A DNA stretch of 64,000 nucleotides, from positions 1 through 64,000 of the forward strand of contig JAWLGZ010000004.1 in NCBI GenBank assembly GCA_041690635.1, given 5' to 3'. Positions 1 through 7,424 of this stretch are shown here, one piece after another. The notes beneath the pieces were generated by a model that saw only the letters and a program-made list of their open reading frames with translations, was not told the origin of the DNA and ran no database searches. Position 1 is the first letter of the stretch. Each line of letters starts with the position of its first letter. A program made the position numbers and the translations under genes. This DNA comes from JAWLGZ01 sp041690635. Lineage in GTDB: Bacteria; Pseudomonadota; Gammaproteobacteria; Thiohalomonadales; Thiohalomonadaceae.

Positions 1-98
1 AAGTGACAAGTGACAAGTGACAAGTGACAAGTGACAAGTGACAAGTGACAAGTGACAAGTGACAAGTGACAAGTGACAAGTGACAAGTGACAAGTGAC
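1..98. repeat. Heptanucleotide tandem array (AAGTGAC)14
   Basis: Fourteen head-to-tail perfect copies of the 7-base word AAGTGAC fill the left edge of the window, so the true array may be longer. There is no room for CRISPR spacers. It is followed within 6 bases by a second heptamer array. It lies in the gap upstream of the cytochrome gene. Confidence 0.97.
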
Positions 99-103
99 AC
101 CCT

Positions 104-145
104 CTTGCGACTTGCGACTTGCGACTTGCGACTTGCGACTTGCGA
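104..145. repeat. Heptanucleotide tandem array (CTTGCGA)6
   Basis: Six perfect copies of CTTGCGA, directly downstream of the AAGTGAC array. A short CCGACCACCGG-like degenerate repeat (146-174) follows. The two adjacent arrays share the 7-base period but not the word. Confidence 0.96.
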
Positions 146-232
146 CCGACCACCGGCCACCGACCACCGGCGACTCCATTAGCGATTGTCTATACTCCAT
201 GCACCCGGCATTTCCACTTCCCCGGAGAGGAC

Positions 233-751
233 ATGCGCCGCGACCTCCTGTTCCTGTCGAGCTGTTTCGTCATCGCCGTCGCCGGCGCGATCTATGCGGG
301 CGGGCTGGAGGTGGCGGCGAGCGAGCCGGAGTCGCTGCTTGTGCAGCGGGGAGTGGCATTCGCCACCGGGCAGGCAATCCGGGTGCGCGCGGCCGAGATC
401 TCCCTGGCCCCGGTTGTGGAGATCCCGCCGGAGGAGGGGGTGGCCGACTACCGGCGCTACTGTGTGCAGTGTCATGGCGCACCGGGTGTCGAACCCTCCC
501 CGGTCGGTCTCGGCATGCGCCCGCGCCCGCCGGATCTATCCCTTGCGGCAATTCGCTGGAGCAGCGGTGAGCTGTTCTGGATCATCAAGAACGGTCTTCG
601 CCGCACCGGCATGCCGGCCTGGAAGGAGACCCTTTCTGACGAGGAAATCCAGAGGCTGGTGGCGTTCGTCGGCAGGCTGCCCTACATGAAGCCGAAGGAG
701 TACGAAATGCTGGCGAGCAGGCCGCAGCCGAAGCAGATTGCACGGCGGTAG
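233..751 (+). CDS. Periplasmic mono-heme c-type cytochrome
   Basis: 172 residues. The start ATG at 233 is chosen because GGAGAGG lies 4 bases upstream and it opens on an export signal (MRRDLLFL followed by a hydrophobic stretch to about residue 24). A single heme-binding CVQCH is at residues 77-81, and the likely axial methionine is M127 in RTGMPAW, the usual class I arrangement. It should carry electrons in the periplasm; the partner cannot be told from the sequence. The gene stands alone, converging with the sensor kinase gene 38 bases downstream. Residues 25-70 form an N-terminal extension without a recognised domain. Family assignment is firm, the pathway unknown. Confidence 0.9.
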   Translation: MRRDLLFLSSCFVIAVAGAIYAGGLEVAASEPESLLVQRGVAFATGQAIRVRAAEISLAPVVEIPPEEGVADYRRYCVQCHGAPGVEPSPVGLGMRPRPPDLSLAAIRWSSGELFWIIKNGLRRTGMPAWKETLSDEEIQRLVAFVGRLPYMKPKEYEMLASRPQPKQIARR

Positions 752-789
752 TCGATCACCTCCGGTGGCAATACGGGTAGCGTGCAATC

Positions 790-2241
790 CTATTGCGCCG
801 ATGCGTCGGAACGACGACCGAACGGTGCAACAGGATTCCTCCCTTCGCGGTTTCCTGCCAACTCGCCCGCTTTCGCCAGGACGAAACGCGTCCTTACCCG
901 CAATCCGCCGCCCGGAGACTCGTCGAGCAGGATGCGCGCCCCATGGAGTTCGGCCACCCGGCTGACGATGGAGAGCCCCAACCCGCAGCCGAACCCCTGG
1001 CGGTTCTCGCCGCGATAGAAACGATCGAACACCCGCTCCCTTTCGTGGGCAGGGATGCCGGGTCCCTCGTCGGACACGCAGATCTCCGCATCACCCTCCG
1101 CCCAGGAGACCGTCACCGTCACCTGATGCGCCTCCGGCGTATGGCGTATCGCGTTATCGATCAGGTTGCGCAGCAGCGCGCCGATGGCCACTGTGTTGCC
1201 GCGCACGACCGCCGGCTGCATTTCCAGCGAGACTTTGACCCCCTTGCGTGCCGCGGCAGGGGCCAGTTCGGCGCAGATGTCGGCCGCCACCGCGTCGAGT
1301 GCCACCCGTTCCATGGGCGTGGAGGCCTCCGGTTCCAGCCGGGCGATGGTCAGGAGTTGCTCCACCAGATGGGTTGCCCGGTCCACGCCGGCGATCACCT
1401 GTCGCAGTGCATGCCGTCGGGACTCCTCGTCGTTTGCCCGCAGGGCCACCTGCGCCTGGGTCTTGAGACTGGCCAGCGGCGTGCGAAGCTCGTGGGAGGC
1501 ATCAGCGGTGAAGCGGCGTTCGCGCTCCAGGGCCCGGTCCAGGCGGCCGAGCAGGTCGTTCAGCGCATTGACCAGCGGGCGCACCTCGACCGGTACGCGG
1601 CGGTCCAGCGGTACCGGTTCCAGTAGTGAAGGCGAGCGGCGTGATACCTCGCGTGCAACGGCACGCAGGGGCACCAGGCCGCGGCCGACGCCGAACCAGA
1701 TCAGGAGGGTGAGTACCGGAAGGGCGACCAGCAGCGGGTATAACGCCTGCCGGGAGATGGCCGTGATCATCCGCTCGCGATTGGCCAGCCGCTCCGCCAC
1801 GTGGACATGGAGGCCGAATTCGTCGATGCCCGTTCGATAGACGCGCCAGTGCGTGTCACCGATCTGCCGGTCGGCAAAGCCGTCGCTCTCCGCGAGGGCA
1901 AACTCGGGCATCTCGGAGGATCGCAACACGAGGTTGCCGCTCTCCCAGACCTGGAAGCCCATGCCGGTTGCGTAGGGGTGGCCGAGAAGCAGCTCCTCCA
2001 GTTCGGCGACCTCCTGGTCGATCTGCTCCCGTGACATGGGCGTGGCGCCCGCTTCCAGCGCCTCCTCGATCTCGTGGCGGGAGATGCCGAGCAGCAGGCG
2101 GGCCGCCTCGGCCAGGTGGGCATCATAGATCTCGATCACCTCATCGCGGGTCTCCTCGTAGGTCAGCAGGGCAACGGCTGTCCAGGCGGTGAGGAACAGG
2201 AACAGGAGAACCAGCAGCAGGCGCAGGCGGATGGAACGCAT
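790..2241 (-). CDS. qseC: Sensor histidine kinase, QseC/PmrB-like
   Basis: 483 residues. The ATG overlaps the stop of the upstream regulator gene (TGATG), which fixes the start and implies translational coupling; a longer open frame running back into the regulator gene is not used. Layout: TM1 about residues 7-27, a periplasmic sensor of about 140 residues, TM2 about 167-187, HAMP, HisKA with phospho-acceptor H250 in DASHELRTPL, then an ATPase domain with NLIDNAIRHTP, DEGPGIP and GLGLSIV. The N-terminus resembles QseC. It should phosphorylate the adjacent QseB-like regulator. It is the last gene of a seven-gene same-strand run. The signal sensed is unknown. Confidence 0.9.
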   Translation of the reverse strand: MRSIRLRLLLVLLFLFLTAWTAVALLTYEETRDEVIEIYDAHLAEAARLLLGISRHEIEEALEAGATPMSREQIDQEVAELEELLLGHPYATGMGFQVWESGNLVLRSSEMPEFALAESDGFADRQIGDTHWRVYRTGIDEFGLHVHVAERLANRERMITAISRQALYPLLVALPVLTLLIWFGVGRGLVPLRAVAREVSRRSPSLLEPVPLDRRVPVEVRPLVNALNDLLGRLDRALERERRFTADASHELRTPLASLKTQAQVALRANDEESRRHALRQVIAGVDRATHLVEQLLTIARLEPEASTPMERVALDAVAADICAELAPAAARKGVKVSLEMQPAVVRGNTVAIGALLRNLIDNAIRHTPEAHQVTVTVSWAEGDAEICVSDEGPGIPAHERERVFDRFYRGENRQGFGCGLGLSIVSRVAELHGARILLDESPGGGLRVRTRFVLAKAGELAGNREGRNPVAPFGRRSDASAQ

Positions 2242-2906
2242 CAGGCGGGATCCGTATCGATGGTGTAGCCCACACCCCGCACCGTGCGGATCAGATCGGC
2301 GCCGAGCTTGCGGCGCAGGTGATGGACATAGACCTCCAGGGTATTGCTCTCCACCTCGGGCGACCAGCCGTAGAGCGACTCCTCGATGCGGGAGCGGGGT
2401 ACCACGTTGCCGGCATTTTCGAGCAGCATCTGCAGGACGATGAACTCGCGGCGCGGGAGTTCGACCGGCTCCCCCTCCAGCGTCAGCGTGTGCGCCGCCG
2501 GATCGAGGACCAGGGGGCCGTGCCGCAGCAGCGGTTCGGCGCGGCCGTGGGCGCGCCGCAGCAGCGCCCGTACCCGCGCACACAGCTCCCCCAGATCGAA
2601 CGGCTTCACCAGGTAGTCGTCGGCACCGGCATCCAGGCCGCCGATGCGGTCGGCAAGGGTGTCGCGGGCGGTGAGGATGAGTACCGGGACCGCATTGCCG
2701 GCGCGGCGGATCCCCTCCAGCAGTTCTACGCCGGAGAGGCGGGGCAGGCCGAGGTCCAGTACCACCAGATCGAACGCCTCGGTGGCGAACGCCTGCTTCG
2801 CCTGCAGGCCGTCCTGCAGCCAGTCCACCGCATACCCCTCCTGGGCGAGCCCGGCCCGAATGCCGTCGCCGAGCAGGGTGTCGTCTTCAACCAGCAGCAG
2901 GCGCAT
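2241..2906 (-). CDS. qseB: OmpR-family response regulator, QseB/PmrA-like
   Basis: 221 residues. Receiver domain at 1-115 with acidic pair E7-D8-D9, phospho-acceptor D51 and K101, followed by an OmpR/PhoB winged-helix DNA-binding domain (about 125-219, ending VRGVGYTIDTD). The start MRLLLVEDDTLLGDGIRAGL is very like QseB. It overlaps the kinase gene. About 100 bases separate it from the TPR gene upstream, so it may be read from the same transcript or from its own promoter. Regulators of this family bind direct repeats of CTTAA(G); such a site lies in front of the first gene of the run (7309-7325), suggesting local control. Confidence 0.9.
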   Translation of the reverse strand: MRLLLVEDDTLLGDGIRAGLAQEGYAVDWLQDGLQAKQAFATEAFDLVVLDLGLPRLSGVELLEGIRRAGNAVPVLILTARDTLADRIGGLDAGADDYLVKPFDLGELCARVRALLRRAHGRAEPLLRHGPLVLDPAAHTLTLEGEPVELPRREFIVLQMLLENAGNVVPRSRIEESLYGWSPEVESNTLEVYVHHLRRKLGADLIRTVRGVGYTIDTDPA

Positions 2907-3005
2907 AAAGGGGAAAAACCATGGTCGATGTCAAAGGTGACGCACGTTGCGCCACGGTGTCATGGTCACCGGCGCCTTTCGGCGGAAGCCATGGCAGGCG
3001 CGCGA

Positions 3006-3665
3006 TCACCAGGTAAAGGCGCTCACCATCTTCTGCCGCGCCTTTTCGATTGCTGCGCGGATCTCCTTGCGGCGGCCTGCGTCGGCCAGCTCGCGGCCGG
3101 GGCGGGGCGGCAGTTCCAGCGCACGCTCCAGTACGGCGACGGCACCCTTGTAGTCCCCCTGATCCAGCAGGAAGTCGCCGTAGAAGTAGTGGGGATCGAT
3201 GCCGTCCGGGTCGAGCGCCAGCGCCTTTTCCAGATATTCCCGGGCCTTCTTGTCATCGCCGAAGCCGAGCGGCCAGCCGGGGACCTGATAATACAGGCTG
3301 CCGAGTGAGGTATAAACGGAGCCGTTCAGGACCTCAGGGTCGATCCGTTCCGCCTCCAGGAGCCGTTCACGCGCCTGCTTCACCAGATCCAGCGCACCCA
3401 GTCCGCCCTTGGCGCCGGCCAGGCTGGAGAGAACGATCGCCTCCCACACCAGCGGCTCCGCCTCGCCGGGACTGGCCTCTCGGATGGCGCGTGCACGTTC
3501 GGCAAGTTCGCTCAGGCGATCCGATTTCTCATCGCCCTGCAGGCTGAAATTGGCGTAATCCCAGTCGGCGCGCAGCGTGGCCAGTTCGGGTGTCAGCTCC
3601 TCAGCCTGGAGCGGCGGGAGGGTGGCGGCGAACGCGAAAAGTACACCGATGATTATACGTTTCAT
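3006..3665 (-). CDS. Exported TPR-repeat protein of unknown function
   Basis: 219 residues. MKRIIIGVLFAFAATLPPLQAEE looks like a cleavable Sec signal peptide ending near residue 21. The rest is helical with TPR-like repeats, clearest in the second half (AREYLEKALALDPDGIDPHY and DYKGAVAVLERALEL). It is presumably periplasmic and protein-binding. Its ATG overlaps the stop of the dehydrogenase gene (ATGA), so it belongs to the same transcript as the acyl-ligase cluster. No specific family name can be given. A role as scaffold or export partner of the cluster is inference. Confidence 0.8.
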   Translation of the reverse strand: MKRIIIGVLFAFAATLPPLQAEELTPELATLRADWDYANFSLQGDEKSDRLSELAERARAIREASPGEAEPLVWEAIVLSSLAGAKGGLGALDLVKQARERLLEAERIDPEVLNGSVYTSLGSLYYQVPGWPLGFGDDKKAREYLEKALALDPDGIDPHYFYGDFLLDQGDYKGAVAVLERALELPPRPGRELADAGRRKEIRAAIEKARQKMVSAFTW

Positions 3666-4468
3666 GAGCTGCTCTCCTGTTGCTTTCCGGATGCGAAATC
3701 ACGCATGACCGCGTGCTGTTTGCGCAGGGCGCCGTCCACCAGTCGCGGCAGGATGGCGTTGATGCGTACGAAGAGCGATTCGGGCCAGCCGAGGTAACGC
3801 TCCTTCGCCTCCGCCTCGATGGCGGCGACGATCCGGTCGGCCACCGCCTCCGCCGTGTCCATGTGCACGCCGGTGGCGGCATTCATGCGGGTGACGGTGT
3901 CGCTGTTGAGCGGGGTGCGGGTGGCACGGGGGGCGATATAGGTCACCTCGATACCGCTCCCCTCCAGTTCGCGCCGCAGCGCCTCGGAGAAGCCGCGCAG
4001 GCCAAACTTGCTGGCCGAGTAGGCGGCGAAGCAGCCGAAGCCGATGCTGCCGAAGATGGAGCCGACATTGACGATGCGGCCGCCGCCGGCCGCCCGCATG
4101 TGGGGCAGGACGGCATGGGTGAGCAGCATCGGCGCCAGCAGATTGGTCTGCATGATCTGTTCGACGGCTGCCGGGTCCTGGTCGGCGAACTGTTGGAACT
4201 CCAGCGTCCCCGCGCTGTTGATCAGCAGGTCGATGCCGCCGAGGCGGGAACTGGCGGCTTCGACCAGTGCGTTGCGCGAGCCCTCGTCGGTGAGGTCGGC
4301 CGCGATGCCGAATGCTTCACCGAGATTACCGGCGATCTGGTCGAGCACCTCCCGGCGACGGCCGGCAAGGGCGAGACGCGCCCCTTTCTGCGCCAGTCGC
4401 GCGGCGAGGGCGGCGCCGATGCCGCCGCTCGCGCCGGTCAGGAGGATGCGGCTGCCGGCGAGCTTCAT
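3662..4468 (-). CDS. Short-chain dehydrogenase/reductase (SDR)
   Basis: 268 residues, a classical SDR: cofactor motif TGASGGIG at 11-18, NSAG at 84-87, catalytic S137, Y150 and K154 (YSASK). It would reduce a carbonyl or oxidise an alcohol with NAD(P). R37-R39 after the second beta strand suggests NADPH preference, which is inference. It starts by ATGA overlap with the di-iron oxidase gene and ends in ATGA overlap with the TPR gene. In context it probably acts on a product of the acyl ligase and oxidase encoded upstream. Substrate unknown. Confidence 0.92.
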   Translation of the reverse strand: MKLAGSRILLTGASGGIGAALAARLAQKGARLALAGRRREVLDQIAGNLGEAFGIAADLTDEGSRNALVEAASSRLGGIDLLINSAGTLEFQQFADQDPAAVEQIMQTNLLAPMLLTHAVLPHMRAAGGGRIVNVGSIFGSIGFGCFAAYSASKFGLRGFSEALRRELEGSGIEVTYIAPRATRTPLNSDTVTRMNAATGVHMDTAEAVADRIVAAIEAEAKERYLGWPESLFVRINAILPRLVDGALRKQHAVMRDFASGKQQESSS

Positions 4469-5127
4469 GCCGCACCGCCCGGCAGCGGCAGGGCGCGGAA
4501 GATGTCACCGTAGAGGCGGTACATCATCCTGGCGCAGTGGATCACCGCCCGTTGATCGTCCTCGTCATCGAGGCGATCCATCAGCTGTTGGAAGAAGTCC
4601 ACGTGTTCGATATCCAGGCTGCCGTGGGAGGTGAGGTAGGTGAAGGCGCTGTCCGGCAGGCCGAGCGTCTGTTGCAGTGCGCCGGCGGCGCGTGTGGCGT
4701 ATTCGACACTGGTCCCCTCCAGTACCAGCACCATGCCGAAGAAGCCGGCGGGGTTGAGCCGGTTCACCGTGTCGTAGGCGTAGGCGACCATCAGTTCGGT
4801 GGCGGGCGCGGCGATGCCGTTGCGTACCGCGTCGGCATCGCCGCCGGCCACCCGGATGTCGTCGAGGATCCACTCGTGGTGGCCGGTCTCCTCCTTGATG
4901 TAGTGGCCGATAGCCGAGCGCAGCCACTCCAGGCGCTCCGGCAGGCGTGCGCCGCACGCCATCAGCAGCGGGACGGTGTGCTTGACGTGGTGGTAGGCCT
5001 GGGCGAGGAAGGCGCGGTAGCTCTCCAGCGGCACGCGGCCGGTAATGCCGGCCTGGATGAAGGGAATGGCGTAGAGCGCCTCCCGTTCGGCGGCGGTCGC
5101 CGCCACCAGTCGATCATAGAAACCCAT
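4465..5127 (-). CDS. Heme-oxygenase-like di-iron oxidase candidate (TenA/iron-containing redox enzyme family)
   Basis: 220 residues. The ATG at 5127 is chosen because AGGAG precedes it inside the end of the ligase gene (14-base overlap); an open frame upstream lies within that gene. All-helical TenA/heme-oxygenase fold by resemblance. Candidate metal ligands: E79/E80 and H83/H84 in EETGHHEW, E137 in VLEGTS, and H168-x3-D172-x2-H175 in HGSLDIEH. That last spacing matches the third-helix motif of heme-oxygenase-like di-iron oxidases, the group that includes UndA and CADD. These enzymes use O2 and two irons to oxidise fatty acids or amino acids. Position next to an acyl ligase suggests an acyl substrate. 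Reaction not predictable from sequence alone. Confidence 0.8.
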   Translation of the reverse strand: MGFYDRLVAATAAEREALYAIPFIQAGITGRVPLESYRAFLAQAYHHVKHTVPLLMACGARLPERLEWLRSAIGHYIKEETGHHEWILDDIRVAGGDADAVRNGIAAPATELMVAYAYDTVNRLNPAGFFGMVLVLEGTSVEYATRAAGALQQTLGLPDSAFTYLTSHGSLDIEHVDFFQQLMDRLDDEDDQRAVIHCARMMYRLYGDIFRALPLPGGAA

Positions 5128-6592
5128 GGGAACTCTCCTGTGCGTAGAGTGATCGGATGCGCTCCCCGTAGGCGGAGAGCACCGCGTCACGGCGGACGCG
5201 GCCGTTGGGGGTGAGTTGGCCGTTGGCCGGCGAGAAGGGGGCGTCGGCACGAATCCAGCCGCTGATCCGGGCGTAGTCGGGGAGGGCGGCGTTGGCCGTT
5301 TCCAGGGCGGCGGCGATCGCCGCATCGCCGGCACCGCTCACGATCACCGCCGCGTTCCAGGGGCGCCCCTCGCCGAACACCGCCGCCTGGGCGATGGCCG
5401 GGAAGCGGACCAGTTCGCACTCCACCCACTCCGGGGCCACGTTGCGGCCGAAGGCGGTGATGAAGAGATTCTTTCTGCGCCCCCGGAGGTGCAGGTAGCC
5501 GTCCCCATCCAGGTAGCCGAGGTCCCCGGTGTCCCAGAAACCATCCGGCCGCGGCTCCTGTCCCAGGTAGCCGTCGAACAGCGGCCCGGCGACGGCGATC
5601 TCGCCGTCGGGGCCGAACTGCAACGCCAGGTGGGGCAGCGGACGCCCGACGCTCCCGGGCCGGTTGCAGTCGGGGCCGTTGACTGCCACCACCGAACCGC
5701 ACTCGGAGAGGCCGTACCCCTGCAACACCGGCAGGCCGGCGGCTGCGGACCGTTCCAGAACGGCCGCCGAGACCGGTGCACCGCCCACCGCGAGGCAGCG
5801 CAGCCGGGGCGGTGCCTCACCGCCGGACTCGACACGCTCCAGGAGCGCATCCAGCATCGCGGGCACCATCACCGCCGTGGTGGCCTCCCACATGCCGAGG
5901 GCGCGGTTCAGACGCTCCCCGTCGATGCCGCTGGCACCGCTCAGACCGACCTCTGCAACCGGGGGCAGACAGACGCTGGCGCCGGCGTGGAGCGCCACGT
6001 GGACCGCCACGTTCTCCAGCAGCACACCGAGCGGCGTGACTGCAAGGTGGCGATCCGTCGGGCTGACCTGGAGCCGTTCGGCCAGGGAGACGACCACCGC
6101 GTCCAGCGTGGTCTGCGACAACCGGACCCCCTTGGGACTCCCCGTGGTGCCTGAGGTGTAGGTGACCTTGGCGATCCCGTCTCCGGCGGCGTGGAAGGGT
6201 TCCCTGCGGGTGAACAGCGTCAGTGCTTCCCCGGCGACCGTGAGCGGTGCCGCGTCCGGGAACTCCCCCAGTGCCGGATGGCCGGTGCGGTCGGTGATGA
6301 TGGTGTCGACCCCGGCATCGGCGAGGACGTGCTGCACCTGGCCGGCGGAGAAGAAGGGTGGGAGAGGGACCAGCGTGGTGCCGGCCGCGATCGCCGCCAG
6401 ATCGATAACGACCCAGGCCGGTCCGTTCTCCAGCAGCAGCGCCACGGCCGATCGGCCGGCCAGACGATGGGCGACCCCGTCCATCGCTTCGGTCAGCCGG
6501 GCGTAGCTCAGGATGCCGGCGGAAGAGGCCAGGGCGGGGGCGTGGGGATGCATCCGTGCGTGGGCACGTACCGATTCCAGAACCTTCGGCAT
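5114..6592 (-). CDS. AMP-forming acyl ligase (acyl-CoA synthetase family)
   Basis: 492 residues. ATG at 6592, 2 bases after the stop of the upstream gene. ANL-superfamily motifs are present: P-loop TYTSGTTGSPKG, GYGLSECG, and DTGDLGYLDGDGYLHLRGR. The long-chain acyl-CoA synthetase/VLACS style of the C-terminus (RGRRKNLFITAFGRNVAPEW) points to a fatty or aryl acid substrate activated with ATP. Odd point: in the A10 motif the usual catalytic lysine appears as arginine (TPNGRVRRD, about residue 465), which may weaken adenylation or mark a subfamily. It feeds the oxidase and dehydrogenase encoded next. CoA versus carrier-protein acceptor cannot be decided; no carrier protein is encoded nearby. 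Confidence 0.88.
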   Translation of the reverse strand: MPKVLESVRAHARMHPHAPALASSAGILSYARLTEAMDGVAHRLAGRSAVALLLENGPAWVVIDLAAIAAGTTLVPLPPFFSAGQVQHVLADAGVDTIITDRTGHPALGEFPDAAPLTVAGEALTLFTRREPFHAAGDGIAKVTYTSGTTGSPKGVRLSQTTLDAVVVSLAERLQVSPTDRHLAVTPLGVLLENVAVHVALHAGASVCLPPVAEVGLSGASGIDGERLNRALGMWEATTAVMVPAMLDALLERVESGGEAPPRLRCLAVGGAPVSAAVLERSAAAGLPVLQGYGLSECGSVVAVNGPDCNRPGSVGRPLPHLALQFGPDGEIAVAGPLFDGYLGQEPRPDGFWDTGDLGYLDGDGYLHLRGRRKNLFITAFGRNVAPEWVECELVRFPAIAQAAVFGEGRPWNAAVIVSGAGDAAIAAALETANAALPDYARISGWIRADAPFSPANGQLTPNGRVRRDAVLSAYGERIRSLYAQESSHGFL

Positions 6593-6594
6593 GA

Positions 6595-7263
6595 TCAGAT
6601 TTGGCTGCGCAGACGCGCCTGACCTGCGGCCAGCCCCGCCTGCCACAGGGGGGCGGTGGCCAGCACCGCCTGTTCCATTCGCATGGCGCGGTCCATCGCC
6701 TCGCAGCCCTGGGCGACGCGGGCGGCGGTGACCAGCGGGCGGTGGTCGTAGTAGTTACCCCAGCGTCCCTTCTCCGGCCCCAGGCGGGCGCCGTCGGCGG
6801 CGGCCAGCGGAAGCAGTTCGACCCCCAGGCGGTGGAAGGCGTTGCAGACCGCGGGAACGGCGGTGAAGACCGCCCATTCATAGCCGGCGCCTGCCAGAAA
6901 GGCGGTGAGTGCCACGATGATCAGCCGGGCGCCGCCCGGGTGCTCGGCGGAGAGGTTACCCAGTTCGACAATGGCGTTTCGGTTCGTCGGGGCGTTGGGG
7001 TAGCCGGCGAGCCGCTGTTCGATGGGTGCGTCGAGATAACACTCGAGAAACAGCGGGCGGTCGGCGGCGGGGCCCACCCCCACCGCGGCCGCGGGGGCTC
7101 CGTCGCCTGCGTGCAGCCCGATAAGGAGCGGGAGGAAATGGCTGATATCCGCCCCGAAGCGGTGTGCATAGACATCGTGAATGAACCGTTCGACAGCAAC
7201 CCGGCCCTCCGTGCCCCGGTCGTGCAGCCCAAACTCCAAACGCTCCTGCCTGGATGGACGCAT
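6595..7263 (-). CDS. Thermostable hemolysin family protein (GNAT-like fold candidate)
   Basis: 222 residues. ATG at 7263 with GGGAGGTG 5 bases upstream. The sequence fits the family named after the Vibrio thermostable hemolysin: LECYLDAPIEQ near the start, IVELGNLSAEHPGGARLIIVAL in the middle and FTAVPAVCNAFHRLGVELLPLAAAD after it. This layout resembles acyl-homoserine-lactone synthase/GNAT acyltransferases, so an acyltransfer role fits the context better than a toxin; there is no signal peptide. It is the first gene of the minus-strand cluster and lies directly downstream of the CTTAAG direct repeat. Function inferred only. Confidence 0.78.
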   Translation of the reverse strand: MRPSRQERLEFGLHDRGTEGRVAVERFIHDVYAHRFGADISHFLPLLIGLHAGDGAPAAAVGVGPAADRPLFLECYLDAPIEQRLAGYPNAPTNRNAIVELGNLSAEHPGGARLIIVALTAFLAGAGYEWAVFTAVPAVCNAFHRLGVELLPLAAADGARLGPEKGRWGNYYDHRPLVTAARVAQGCEAMDRAMRMEQAVLATAPLWQAGLAAGQARLRSQI

Positions 7264-7308
7264 CTCGCACCTCCCGTTACTGGACGGGCGCAGGTTACGG
7301 GGGCGAGC

Positions 7309-7325
7309 CTTAAGGTTTCCTTAAG
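7309..7325 (-). promoter_or_regulatory. PmrA/QseB-type operator CTTAAG-N5-CTTAAG
   Basis: Two perfect CTTAAG hexamers (7309-7314 and 7320-7325) with centres 11 bases apart, one helical turn. This is the direct-repeat geometry bound by PmrA/QseB-family regulators. The site is 46 bases upstream of the first start codon of the acyl-ligase cluster, and the cluster's last two genes encode just such a two-component system. No strong -10 was recognised downstream; the box may replace the -35 region as in PmrA promoters. Confidence 0.75.
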
Positions 7326-7424
7326 CGGATGGGAGGAGCCGTCGAGCTGGTGGACGTACGCGCCGTGTTCCTGTTGCGCCCACGCCTCGGCAAACATCGA
7401 GAGGTGTGGATACGGGGGCGTCGG

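Noticed and set aside
1..145. CRISPR array
   Set aside because: Units are contiguous heptamers with no spacers.
2242..2583. N-terminal extension of the qseC-like kinase
   Set aside because: Lies wholly inside the regulator gene in another frame; the TGATG overlap gives the natural start.
6595..7263. Secreted hemolysin toxin
   Set aside because: The family name is historic; there is no signal peptide, and the operon is metabolic.
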